Positions 1 to 4,795 of a stretch of 10,883 nucleotides of DNA are shown in pieces (positions within the stretch are counted from its first letter, which is position 1; the number at the start of each line of letters is the position of its first letter). The stretch covers positions 1 through 10,883 of the forward strand of contig DMNP01000268.1 of NCBI GenBank assembly GCA_003452695.1, read 5' to 3'. Under the pieces are notes generated by a model. It did no database searches. It saw only the letters and a list, made by a program, of their open reading frames with translations, and was not told the origin of the DNA. Made by a program: the position numbers and the translations under genes. This stretch comes from Eggerthellaceae bacterium (GTDB lineage Bacteria > Actinomycetota > Coriobacteriia > Coriobacteriales > Eggerthellaceae).

Positions 1-1
1 C

Positions 2-250
2 AAAGGCTACGCCTGCGAGGGCTGGCAGAAGGACAATGGGAGCTGGTACTACCTTGAACCCGCCCCGCACTGCTGGATGCGCACGGGCTGGCTCAGGGAC
101 GGCGGCGCATGGTACTTCCTGGACTGGGAAAGCGGCAGGATGGCCGCGTCCACGTGCCTGAAGCTCGACGGGCGCTGGTACGCCTTCGGGGGAGACGGGA
201 AGCTGCTCACCCCGCCGAAGACCGACGAAAAAGGGGCGCTGGTGCTGTGA
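2..250 (+). CDS. Phage lysin, C-terminal cell-wall-binding repeats (5' partial)
   Basis: The reading frame is open from base 2 to the TGA at 248-250 and gives the last 82 residues of a larger protein. It holds aromatic-glycine repeats of the choline-binding / GW type: GSWYYLEP, then WMRTGWL, then GGAWYFLDWESGRMA, then LDGRWYAFGGDGKLL. Such repeats form solenoids that anchor endolysins and surface proteins to cell-wall polymers. The catalytic domain lies outside the window, so the enzyme class cannot be read. The position next to a tiny membrane ORF and the integrase fits the end of a phage lysis cassette. A host surface protein with the same repeats is the alternative, but the phage context makes lysin more likely. 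The stop overlaps the GTG start of the next small ORF. Confidence 0.72.
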   Translation, partial: KGYACEGWQKDNGSWYYLEPAPHCWMRTGWLRDGGAWYFLDWESGRMAASTCLKLDGRWYAFGGDGKLLTPPKTDEKGALVL

Positions 251-318
251 TCGCCGCCGTCTCGCTGCTTTTCGCGTTCCTGGCCGCCGTGTGCGTCGTG
301 TCGCTCGTGGGCGATTGA
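247..318 (+). CDS. 23-residue single-pass membrane peptide
   Basis: A GTG start overlaps the lysin stop as GTGA (247-250) and opens a 23-codon frame that is almost wholly hydrophobic (IAAVSLLFAFLAAVCVVSLV) and ends in Gly-Asp. This is one transmembrane helix with nearly no soluble part. The 4-base overlap matches the coupling style used across this genome, and that is the main support for it being real. Tiny membrane peptides next to lysins may act in lysis as holin, antiholin or pinholin-like proteins. At 23 residues it is shorter than known holins, so function is unassigned. It could also be a chance frame. Confidence 0.4.
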   Translation: MIAAVSLLFAFLAAVCVVSLVGD

Positions 319-326
319 TGGAGACG

Positions 327-1907
327 CTAGGCGGCGCGGCTGAAGCGTAGTATTATTCTTCGCGCACCGGCATCGAACCCGAGCTCGACGTTTCTAGAAG
401 CGTTTGGAACGGGGAGCCAGAAAGAATCTGTTCGAACCAGGCAGCCTTCACCGCTGACCTGGTTCGACTGCTTTTCAGACGCGTTTTCAGGGGATTGGGC
501 AACCCCAGAGCAAACGCTTTTCGAACCGTTCGGGAAGGCCGTTTCGGCGAGCGTTCCGCCCACCTCGTAAGCCAGGGACACGGACACGTCCGAATCGTCC
601 ACCTCAACCTGCCAGACGAAGGAGTCCAGCACGGCGCGGTCGTCAAACGTGGTCCCGAATTGCAGGAAATCGGCGAAGTCTTCGGCGTCGAATCTCGCGG
701 CGTTCTCCAGCATGGTCACTTCGCCCACGGCCACGCCGAGCTCTATCTCCAGCTCGTCTAGCTTCTCCTGCGCGATGGCCGCATTCAGGCCGTTGGCCAC
801 GGCGTCCATGACGTTTCGCATGCCCTGCTGGGCCTTGTCGCGGCGGCGCCTGGCTGCGTTCAGCGCAGCTTCGTCGCTGGTGCGGTCTATGTAGGATTCC
901 ACCGCCCGGGCGGCCTGGAGCGCCGCGTCGCGGTCGTCCAGCAGCGAGCGCACGGCCCCTGCGCACGCGCCTTCCAGCCAGTCGGCGCGCACGGGCTTGC
1001 AGCCGCATCCCGCGCCGCACTTGTAGTACTCGTACTTCCGGCCGCCCCTGCCCCGCCCGGACACGCCCTGCATCACGGTGCCGCACGCCGCGCACACGGC
1101 CTTCCCGGCCAGGACGAAATCGCCCCACTGCTCGGTGGCGCGCCGCTTGACCACGCGCGCGCTCTGCGCCTTCGCGAAGGTGGACGGGTCGATTATGGCC
1201 GGCATGCCGCCCTCCACCCGCACGTCTCCCCACATGTAGACGCCGGTGTACTTCTCGTTCTTGAGCATGTTCCAGACGAAGGTGTGGCCCACGGGGTTCC
1301 CGGCGTAGGAGCGCACGCCGCGCCTGGCGAGGTCGGCTGCTATCGAATGGGCCGACTCGCCGCCGATGCGGCGCTTGAACGCCTCGCGCACCACGGCCGC
1401 CTGGTCTTCGTCCACGGTGTAGCGGCCCTCTTCGTCCACCCCGTAGCCGTAAACGCGCACGCCGTTCCAGAGGCACTTCATGGCGTTGCCCTCCATGCCG
1501 CGCTTGGTGCGCCGCCCTATCTTCTCGGACTCCATGGCGGCCATGGCCTCGTACATGGATTCCATGAGCATGGCCTCTGGGCCGTCCGGCAGGGATTCGG
1601 TGGCGCTGACCACCTTCACGCCGGCGTCCCGCAGCTTCTTCTTGTAGATGGGCGCGTCGTATATGTCGCGGCTGAAACGGTCCATCATGTAGACCAGCAC
1701 GATGTCGGATTCGCCGGCGTTCGCGACCATGCGCTGGAATTCCGGACGGTCGTCGGTGCGGCCGCTCTTGGCTTCGTCGCAGTATTCCGCGACCACGCGG
1801 TAGCCTTCGCGCGCGCACCACTCGCGGCAGACGCGCAGCTGGTCTTCGATGGATGCTTCGCGCTGCTTGCTGCAGCTGAATCGGGCGTAGAGGGCGGCGG
1901 TTTTCAT
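327..1907 (-). CDS. int: Large serine recombinase (phage integrase)
   Basis: This 526-residue protein has the full plan of a large serine integrase, which joins phage attP to host attB through a phosphoserine intermediate. The resolvase-type catalytic domain spans about 1-140, with nucleophile Ser11 in YARFSCSKQ and the conserved DEAKSGRTDDRPEFQRM and MMDRFSRD segments. The recombinase domain covers about 150-255 (VRSYAGNPVGHTFVWNMLKN). A zinc ribbon has Cys272 and Cys275 and a second cluster at 297-303. A charged coiled coil lies at about 345-405. The ATG overlaps the SHOCT gene stop as ATGA, so it is probably translated from the repressor transcript. The last 40 residues (from SGEGCLV, with SFWLPVPNASR) do not look like a folded domain and overlap a DNA inverted repeat that could be attP. 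The gene runs convergently into the lysis genes with 8 bases between stops. Confidence 0.95.
   Translation of the reverse strand: MKTAALYARFSCSKQREASIEDQLRVCREWCAREGYRVVAEYCDEAKSGRTDDRPEFQRMVANAGESDIVLVYMMDRFSRDIYDAPIYKKKLRDAGVKVVSATESLPDGPEAMLMESMYEAMAAMESEKIGRRTKRGMEGNAMKCLWNGVRVYGYGVDEEGRYTVDEDQAAVVREAFKRRIGGESAHSIAADLARRGVRSYAGNPVGHTFVWNMLKNEKYTGVYMWGDVRVEGGMPAIIDPSTFAKAQSARVVKRRATEQWGDFVLAGKAVCAACGTVMQGVSGRGRGGRKYEYYKCGAGCGCKPVRADWLEGACAGAVRSLLDDRDAALQAARAVESYIDRTSDEAALNAARRRRDKAQQGMRNVMDAVANGLNAAIAQEKLDELEIELGVAVGEVTMLENAARFDAEDFADFLQFGTTFDDRAVLDSFVWQVEVDDSDVSVSLAYEVGGTLAETAFPNGSKSVCSGVAQSPENASEKQSNQVSGEGCLVRTDSFWLPVPNASRNVELGFDAGARRIILRFSRAA
432..467. repeat. 10-bp perfect inverted repeat in integrase 3' end, possible attP
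   Basis: Bases 432-441 (TCGAACCAGG) are exactly repeated in inverse at 458-467 (CCTGGTTCGA), separated by 16 bases. The repeat lies inside the integrase coding region at codons 480-491 of 526. Attachment sites of serine integrases such as phiC31 attP carry paired inverted arms around a short crossover core and commonly sit next to the integrase gene, so the architecture is suggestive. Nothing in the sequence identifies the crossover dinucleotide. A transcript hairpin or chance are the alternatives. Confidence 0.35.
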
Positions 1908-2197
1908 TTGAGCAGTTCGGCCTTCTTGGCGTCAAACTCTTCCTGGGTGATGACGCCTTCGTCCAGCAGCTTCTTGTAGGAAAGCAGCGCGTCTGGCGCT
2001 GCCGAAGAGGGCGCGTTCTTGTCCTGCATGACAAGCGACACGATCAGCGCGATTATGAAGAGGAAGAAGCCGAAGGCGTAGAACGCCCCGAAGCTGTAGC
2101 CTTTGTTTTTCGCTATCCTGGCAGGTATCACCGCCAGCAGCGCCGAGATGATGAGAGTGGCTATGACGTAGCCCCCGTCCATCCCCATTATCGTCAT
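1904..2197 (-). CDS. Two-helix membrane protein with C-terminal SHOCT domain
   Basis: This protein has 97 residues. Two hydrophobic helices lie at about 10-26 (YVIATLIISALLAVIPA) and 36-57 (FGAFYAFGFFLFIIALIVSLVM), joined by a short basic loop (RIAKNKGYS). A Ser/Ala/Pro linker leads to a C-terminal SHOCT module at about 71-97 (LLSYKKLLDEGVITQEEFD, ending KKAELLK). SHOCT is a short helical motif often found at protein ends with membrane or other domains, probably for oligomerisation. The ATG at 2197 is preceded by AAAGGAG and overlaps the repressor stop as ATGA; its own stop overlaps the integrase start as ATGA. A membrane protein made from the lysogenic transcript could serve superinfection exclusion. 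That is inference from position only. Confidence 0.82.
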   Translation of the reverse strand: MTIMGMDGGYVIATLIISALLAVIPARIAKNKGYSFGAFYAFGFFLFIIALIVSLVMQDKNAPSSAAPDALLSYKKLLDEGVITQEEFDAKKAELLK

Positions 2198-2430
2198 GAT
2201 TCGCTCCTTTCGTCTGCGTACATCATATCCGCCATTTCCTGCAGCGTTACGTCCAGGGCGTCCGCTATGGCTTTGGCCTTGCCCAGCGTCGGCTCCTTCG
2301 CCCTGCCCTTCAACAGCTCGTTGACGGTGGAGCGGGGCGAGCCGATGCGCCTTGACAGTTCCGCAGCGGTGATGCCGCGTTCTTCCAGATAGTAAGCTAG
2401 CACGTCTTTGTATTCCATCAGTACCACCAT
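2194..2430 (-). CDS. Short HTH (XRE-type) lysogeny repressor
   Basis: This protein of up to 78 residues is mostly one Cro/C1-type helix-turn-helix fold: ITAAELSRRIGSPRSTVNELLKG forms the two central helices, and AKAIADALDVTLQEMADM the last ones. It is first in the leftward operon with SHOCT and integrase and divergent from a Cro-like gene, with palindromic operators between, as expected for the phage immunity repressor. There is no peptidase S24/LexA-like tail, so RecA-driven self-cleavage is not possible as in lambda CI. Start choice is open: ATG at 2430 has no visible Shine-Dalgarno sequence and lies about 13 bases from a predicted transcript start; ATG at 2418 (MEYKDV) has a weak GGTGG upstream. 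Confidence 0.85.
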   Translation of the reverse strand: MVVLMEYKDVLAYYLEERGITAAELSRRIGSPRSTVNELLKGRAKEPTLGKAKAIADALDVTLQEMADMMYADERSES

Positions 2431-2440
2431 TCAAAAAATT

Positions 2441-2506
2441 GTACATTCGAAGTATTGCACAGTACAGAGAATTGTACAATAATGTAAATCGTACAGAGTT
2501 CTGTAC
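2441..2506. promoter_or_regulatory. Repressor/Cro operator array, GTACA-N6-TGTAC
   Basis: Between the divergent regulators are two 16-bp sites of the same design: 2491-2506 (GTACAGAGTTCTGTAC, palindromic except its central two bases) and 2462-2477 (GTACAGAGAATTGTAC). A half or degenerate site starts at 2441 (GTACATTCGAAG). Start-to-start spacings are 21 and 29 bases, near two and three helical turns. The whole stretch is AT-rich relative to its surroundings. TACAAT at 2475-2480 resembles a plus-strand -10 box, but no good -35 lies 17 bases before it. Binding of the repressor and the Cro-like protein here is inference from position. Confidence 0.7.
2451..2479 (-). promoter_or_regulatory. Candidate leftward (repressor maintenance) promoter
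   Basis: Read on the minus strand, TTGTAC (complement of 2474-2479) and AATACT (complement of 2451-2456) are spaced by exactly 17 bases and match sigma-70-type -35 and -10 boxes moderately. The -35 box lies inside the operator at 2462-2477, so a bound protein would block or touch the polymerase. Transcription would begin near 2443, leaving a leader of only about 13 bases before the ATG at 2430. Confidence 0.4.
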
Positions 2507-2524
2507 ACTTTGAAAGGAGAAGGT

Positions 2525-2731
2525 ATGAACCGCATCCAAGACTGCGTGACCGACTACGTGGTCAAGAATGGCACGACCAAGGACGCACTCGCCGAAAAGG
2601 TCGAAATCGGAAGGACGTCGTTTTTCTCAAAGCTGCGAGGGACGTCCGAATTCTCGCTCAGCGAGGCCTACAGGCTTTCGCGCGAACTCGGATGCTCGAT
2701 GGACGACCTCTACAAGATGACGGTGGCCTAA
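2525..2731 (+). CDS. Cro-like small HTH regulator
   Basis: This 68-residue protein starts at the ATG at 2525, which follows a strong AAAGGAGAAGG ribosome-binding site; upstream codons in the same frame lie in the operator region. The segment TKDALAEKVEIGRTSFFSKLRG reads as a helix-turn-helix (ALAEKVEIGRTSFFSKL), followed by SLSEAYRLSRELGCSMDDLY as the closing helices of a lambda-repressor-like fold. It is the first gene of the rightward transcript, facing the short repressor across shared operators, which is the usual place of Cro. A direct role in replication control or as an excisionase is less likely. Similarity to Cro is by fold and position only. Confidence 0.8.
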   Translation: MNRIQDCVTDYVVKNGTTKDALAEKVEIGRTSFFSKLRGTSEFSLSEAYRLSRELGCSMDDLYKMTVA

Positions 2732-2733
2732 CC

Positions 2734-2853
2734 GTGCGCGATGTCAAGATCGACAAGACCCCCGCCCCGCAGCCCGTGGCCGACGTTTACGCCGAAAAGC
2801 TCAAGGCGCTCTACGACAGGTGGGTCGAGGCAGGAAGGCCGAAGCGCGCATGA
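2734..2853 (+). CDS. 39-residue hypothetical protein
   Basis: GTG at 2734, with GGTGG seven bases ahead, opens a frame of 39 codons ending at the TGA 2851-2853. That stop overlaps the ATG of the next gene as ATGA. The product has a Pro-rich start (KTPAPQPVADV) and an amphipathic helix (YAEKLKALYDRWVEAGR) ending in basic residues. I do not recognise it. The overlap, the tight two-base gap to the Cro-like gene and the sensible composition support a real gene, and it would couple translation of the zinc-ribbon protein downstream. Confidence 0.55.
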   Translation: MRDVKIDKTPAPQPVADVYAEKLKALYDRWVEAGRPKRA

Positions 2854-3242
2854 GGAGGTGGACGACTTCGCATATCCGCTACATGGAAGACCACGCGGGC
2901 GAGGGGGCGGACGCGGTGGCGGAAGCCCTGGGCCTCACCCGCGAGGCCGTCCGTCAGCAGGCGAAGAAGTACGGAATCTCTCTGCGCAAGCGGTGGACCT
3001 GCCCGAACTGCGGGTCCACCGTGTTCAAGCCCCTGTCCACCCGCACGGGATGGTGCGAGGCGTGCACGCGCGAACTCAGGTACGAAGAGATCAGCGAGCA
3101 GGTGAGGCAGATGCAGGACGCGATACGCCGCAACGAAGACGTGGAGCGCAAGCGGCAGGCGGTGTATTCGCGCAAGCACCGGCTGAAGTCGACCTTGCGA
3201 GTTATGGAGTTTTCCAAAAAGAGACACGAAAAGGACACATGA
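2850..3242 (+). CDS. HTH plus zinc-ribbon early regulator, hypothetical
   Basis: This protein has 130 residues. The N-terminus (WTTSHIRYMEDHAGEGADAV) followed by AEALGLTREAVRQQAKKYGI at about 24-43 has the look of a Myb/SANT-like or sigma-region-4-like helix-turn-helix. A zinc ribbon follows with Cys51-x2-Cys54 (CPNC) and Cys69-x2-Cys72 (CEAC). The rest is a strongly charged helix (EEISEQVRQMQDAIRRNEDV) with a basic tail. ATG at 2850 is chosen over GTG at 2820 because of the ATGA overlap and the AGGAAGG upstream. DNA- or RNA-binding regulation of early transcription is likely from its fold and place, ahead of a structured leader and the replication genes. No specific family is recognised. Confidence 0.7.
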   Translation: MRRWTTSHIRYMEDHAGEGADAVAEALGLTREAVRQQAKKYGISLRKRWTCPNCGSTVFKPLSTRTGWCEACTRELRYEEISEQVRQMQDAIRRNEDVERKRQAVYSRKHRLKSTLRVMEFSKKRHEKDT

Positions 3243-3260
3243 GCCTATGAGCTGGGACAA

Positions 3261-3404
3261 CGCATAGCATAGCGGCGGCGCTGCCGGACGAACAAGACCT
3301 CTTTTCTCCTTTCTGGCTCCAACTGGGAAGACGCGCGCGAAAAAGGATTCGTCCGATATCAAGTGGAAACATCCAGTCCGGCAGCCCCGCCGCCGCGCTA
3401 TGCG
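3261..3404 (+). ncRNA. Structured intergenic RNA element (long bulged hairpin)
   Basis: This 230-base gap between genes holds a long stem. 3267-3272 (GCATAG) pairs with 3398-3403, 3273-3280 (CGGCGGCG) with 3388-3395, and 3281-3289 (CTGCCGGAC) with 3376-3384. That makes 23 base pairs with bulges of 2 and 3 bases on one side, enclosing 86 bases. Inside, 3285-3292 (CGGACGAA) pairs perfectly with 3348-3355 (TTCGTCCG), and 3298-3306 with 3339-3346 with one bulge. This inner helix shares five bases with the outer one, so the two are either alternatives or a coaxial nested structure. The place after cro and before the replication genes matches lambda nutR/tR1. An attenuator, an antitermination RNA or a small RNA are possible. 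The function is unknown. Confidence 0.5.
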
Positions 3405-3419
3405 CGGACCAATGGCCAT

Positions 3420-3450
3420 GGCGGCCCCTTCTGCGCTACACGGGGCCGCC
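3420..3450 (+). promoter_or_regulatory. GC-rich hairpin just upstream of a ribosome-binding site
   Basis: 3420-3428 (GGCGGCCCC) and 3442-3450 (GGGGCCGCC) form a perfect 9-bp stem with a 13-base loop. The next gene's ribosome-binding site (AAAGGAGAGG) starts ten bases later. No run of T follows, so it is not a standard intrinsic terminator. It could insulate the leader, stabilise the 5' end of the replication transcript or pause polymerase. A second small hairpin, CCGCGC/GCGCGG at 3393-3398 and 3402-3407, competes with the base of the long upstream stem. Confidence 0.5.
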
Positions 3451-3472
3451 GAGAGAACGAAAGGAGAGGAAC

Positions 3473-3646
3473 ATGAAGGCGAAAAGAAAGGGCGCACTCC
3501 CCCACTTTCATCTGGAACGCGCCCGGACGCGGCTTCGCGTCGCCGCTTCGCGCATTGTAGCACGAATCGGCGCGCTTCGCGAACCCGGGGAGCACTGGGC
3601 GTACGCGGTGGTGGCCGCGACGCTGGCGCTGGCGGTGGTCGCATGA
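3473..3646 (+). CDS. 57-residue basic protein with C-terminal membrane helix
   Basis: ATG at 3473 follows an excellent AAAGGAGAGG site and opens 57 codons to the TGA at 3644-3646, which overlaps the next ATG as ATGA. The first 36 residues are rich in Arg and Lys (MKAKRKG, RARTRLRVAASRIVARIG). A hydrophobic helix, about AYAVVAATLALAVVA, ends the protein. This suggests a tail-anchored or single-pass membrane protein with a basic cytoplasmic part. It is not a known family to me. It is first in the replication operon after the structured leader. A role in tethering or in host takeover is possible but not shown. Confidence 0.6.
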   Translation: MKAKRKGALPHFHLERARTRLRVAASRIVARIGALREPGEHWAYAVVAATLALAVVA

Positions 3647-3894
3647 TCACCCGCGCGCAAGTGGACGCCCTCGCCGACGCGATAGCGGCCAAGGACATGG
3701 CGGAGGCAAGCGCCTACAACAGGCCGCCGAGCGACATGCGCATCTGCGAGAGGGTGCCGTCCCTGGCGCTGCTGCGCGACATGGCCGCGGCGGTAAACGC
3801 GAGGACCCTGAAGGAGCGGTACGCGGCGGTGGAGTTCGAGTACGTCGACTACGGGCCCGTCCACTTCTTCGCGACTACGGGAAGGATGGACTGA
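3643..3894 (+). CDS. 83-residue hypothetical protein
   Basis: The ATG at 3643 overlaps the previous stop as ATGA, and the frame runs to the TGA 3892-3894, one base before the ATG of the ATPase gene. The protein starts with an Ala-rich helix (ITRAQVDALADAIAAKDMAE), has a central part with DMRICERVPSLALLRDMAAA and ends in a short beta-like segment (FEYVDYGPVHFFATTG). No catalytic motif is visible and I do not recognise the family. The same frame is open upstream to about 3400, but the 57-residue gene with the stronger ribosome-binding site occupies that region, so the internal start is preferred. Tight packing suggests expression with the replication genes. Confidence 0.65.
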   Translation: MITRAQVDALADAIAAKDMAEASAYNRPPSDMRICERVPSLALLRDMAAAVNARTLKERYAAVEFEYVDYGPVHFFATTGRMD

Positions 3895-3895
3895 C

Positions 3896-4552
3896 ATGGG
3901 GAATTGCATACTGGTGCTGGGCGAGAGCGGCAGCGGGAAATCCACTTCCCTGCGCAACTTCGCGCCCGGCGAGGTGGGCGTGCTCAACGTCATGGGCAAG
4001 CGCCTGCCGTTCAAGGGCGGCATCAAATGCGCCGACCACGCCGGCTACGGCACGATCCAGCAGACGCTGAAGGCCAACAACCTCAAGTGCTACGTCGTGG
4101 ACGACGCCGGCTACCTGATGCAGCTGGAGAATTTCAGGCGCGCGAAGGAATCGGGCTACGCCAAATTCACCGACATAGCCCTGCACTTCGAGCAGCTCAT
4201 CGAGTGGGCCACGCAGACCGACGAAGACACCAACGTCTACCTGATGATGCACTACGACGTGGACGCCAACGGCAAAGCGAAGCCGAGGACCGTGGGCAAG
4301 ATGATAGACGAGAAGTTCTGCATAGAGGGCGCGTGCCCGATCGTGCTGCAGTCAACCATCCTGGACGGGCGCTACGTGTTCGTGAGCAAGGGCGACGGAT
4401 TCAACGCGGCCAAGGCCCCCATGGGCATGCTGCCCGACGTGATGGACAACGACCTGAAGGCGGTCGACACGGCCATCCGCGAGTTCTGGGACATGGCCCC
4501 GCTTTCGTCCGCTCCCAAGGGAAAGGGCAAGGCAGATGCTGGGGCGGCATAA
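3896..4552 (+). CDS. Sak4-like AAA_24 family phage recombination ATPase
   Basis: This 218-residue protein has a Walker A motif GESGSGKST at 9-17 (Lys15) and a Walker B strand YVVDD at 66-70. It also carries the block typical of phage AAA_24 ATPases: VYLMMHYDVDANG, then GKMIDEKFCIEGACPIVLQS, a YVFVSKGDG strand and NAAKAPMGMLP. Members include Sak4, single-domain RecA-like proteins that promote single-strand annealing with a phage SSB partner. The downstream DUF669-like SSB supports that role here. Length is usual for the family. The 3' end overlaps the next gene by 17 bases. The tail after residue 205 is Lys/Ala-rich and probably disordered. A general phage nucleotide-binding protein is the cautious name; Sak4 is inference by motif and neighbour. 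Confidence 0.85.
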   Translation: MGNCILVLGESGSGKSTSLRNFAPGEVGVLNVMGKRLPFKGGIKCADHAGYGTIQQTLKANNLKCYVVDDAGYLMQLENFRRAKESGYAKFTDIALHFEQLIEWATQTDEDTNVYLMMHYDVDANGKAKPRTVGKMIDEKFCIEGACPIVLQSTILDGRYVFVSKGDGFNAAKAPMGMLPDVMDNDLKAVDTAIREFWDMAPLSSAPKGKGKADAGAA

Positions 4553-4793
4553 CGTCACCATCTACGCCGACGAGGCGGAACGCTGCATCGGCCTGGTGTC
4601 CATCCTGGGCAAGAAGCAGGAATGGACGGAAACCGAGCGCGCGTACTGGGCCGGCGTGACCAACACCATGCTGCTGCTCATGTCCACCTCGTTGCCGGAC
4701 GATGCGCAGGCGTTCGTGGCCGCGCTCAAGCTGCATTTCACGGGCGAGCAGCCAGGGGAGCTGGTTGAGGAAAACCAAACAGATAAGGAGTAA
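4536..4793 (+). CDS. 85-residue hypothetical protein of the recombination cassette
   Basis: The ATG at 4536 lies inside the ATPase 3' end in another frame, and the product is 85 residues ending two bases before the SSB start. A short beta start (HNVTIYADEAERCIGLVSIL) is followed by helical parts (TETERAYWAGVTNTMLLLM, DDAQAFVAALKLHF) and an acidic, polar tail (GELVEENQTDKE). No metal or catalytic motif is clear, and I do not recognise it. The sandwich between a Sak4-like ATPase and its likely SSB suggests an accessory to recombination or replication, for instance a loader or a protein-protein adaptor, by position only. Confidence 0.7.
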   Translation: MLGRHNVTIYADEAERCIGLVSILGKKQEWTETERAYWAGVTNTMLLLMSTSLPDDAQAFVAALKLHFTGEQPGELVEENQTDKE

Positions 4794-4795
4794 AC

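Noticed and set aside
324..360. Possible terminator: ACGCT/AGCGT arms followed by TATTATTCTT
   Set aside because: Only five base pairs with a 15-base loop. It could serve the convergent lysis and integrase transcripts, but is too weak to call.
364..392. tRNA T-arm-like stretch (GGTTCGATGCC on the minus strand) at the integrase end
   Set aside because: The five-base arms do not pair properly, and no D-arm, anticodon arm or acceptor stem is present. Noted only because tRNA ends are frequent att sites.
522..532. CGAAC-C-GTTCG palindrome inside integrase
   Set aside because: Short and within coding sequence. It was compared with the attP candidate, but has no paired arms or core of the right size.
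1284..1979. Plus-strand open frame across the integrase
   Set aside because: It runs through the conserved integrase codons in reverse, has no recognisable domain and is rich in His, Ala and Val as expected of an antisense frame.
3248..3268. Tiny frame ATG AGC TGG GAC AAC GCA TAG
   Set aside because: Six codons without a ribosome-binding site. It overlaps the start of the structured stem and has no support as a gene.
2811..3698. Minus-strand open frame covering the intergenic structured region
   Set aside because: It overlaps three better-supported plus-strand genes, and its product is low-complexity Arg/Pro/Ala. It was considered as an explanation for the 230-base gap but has no start context or domain.
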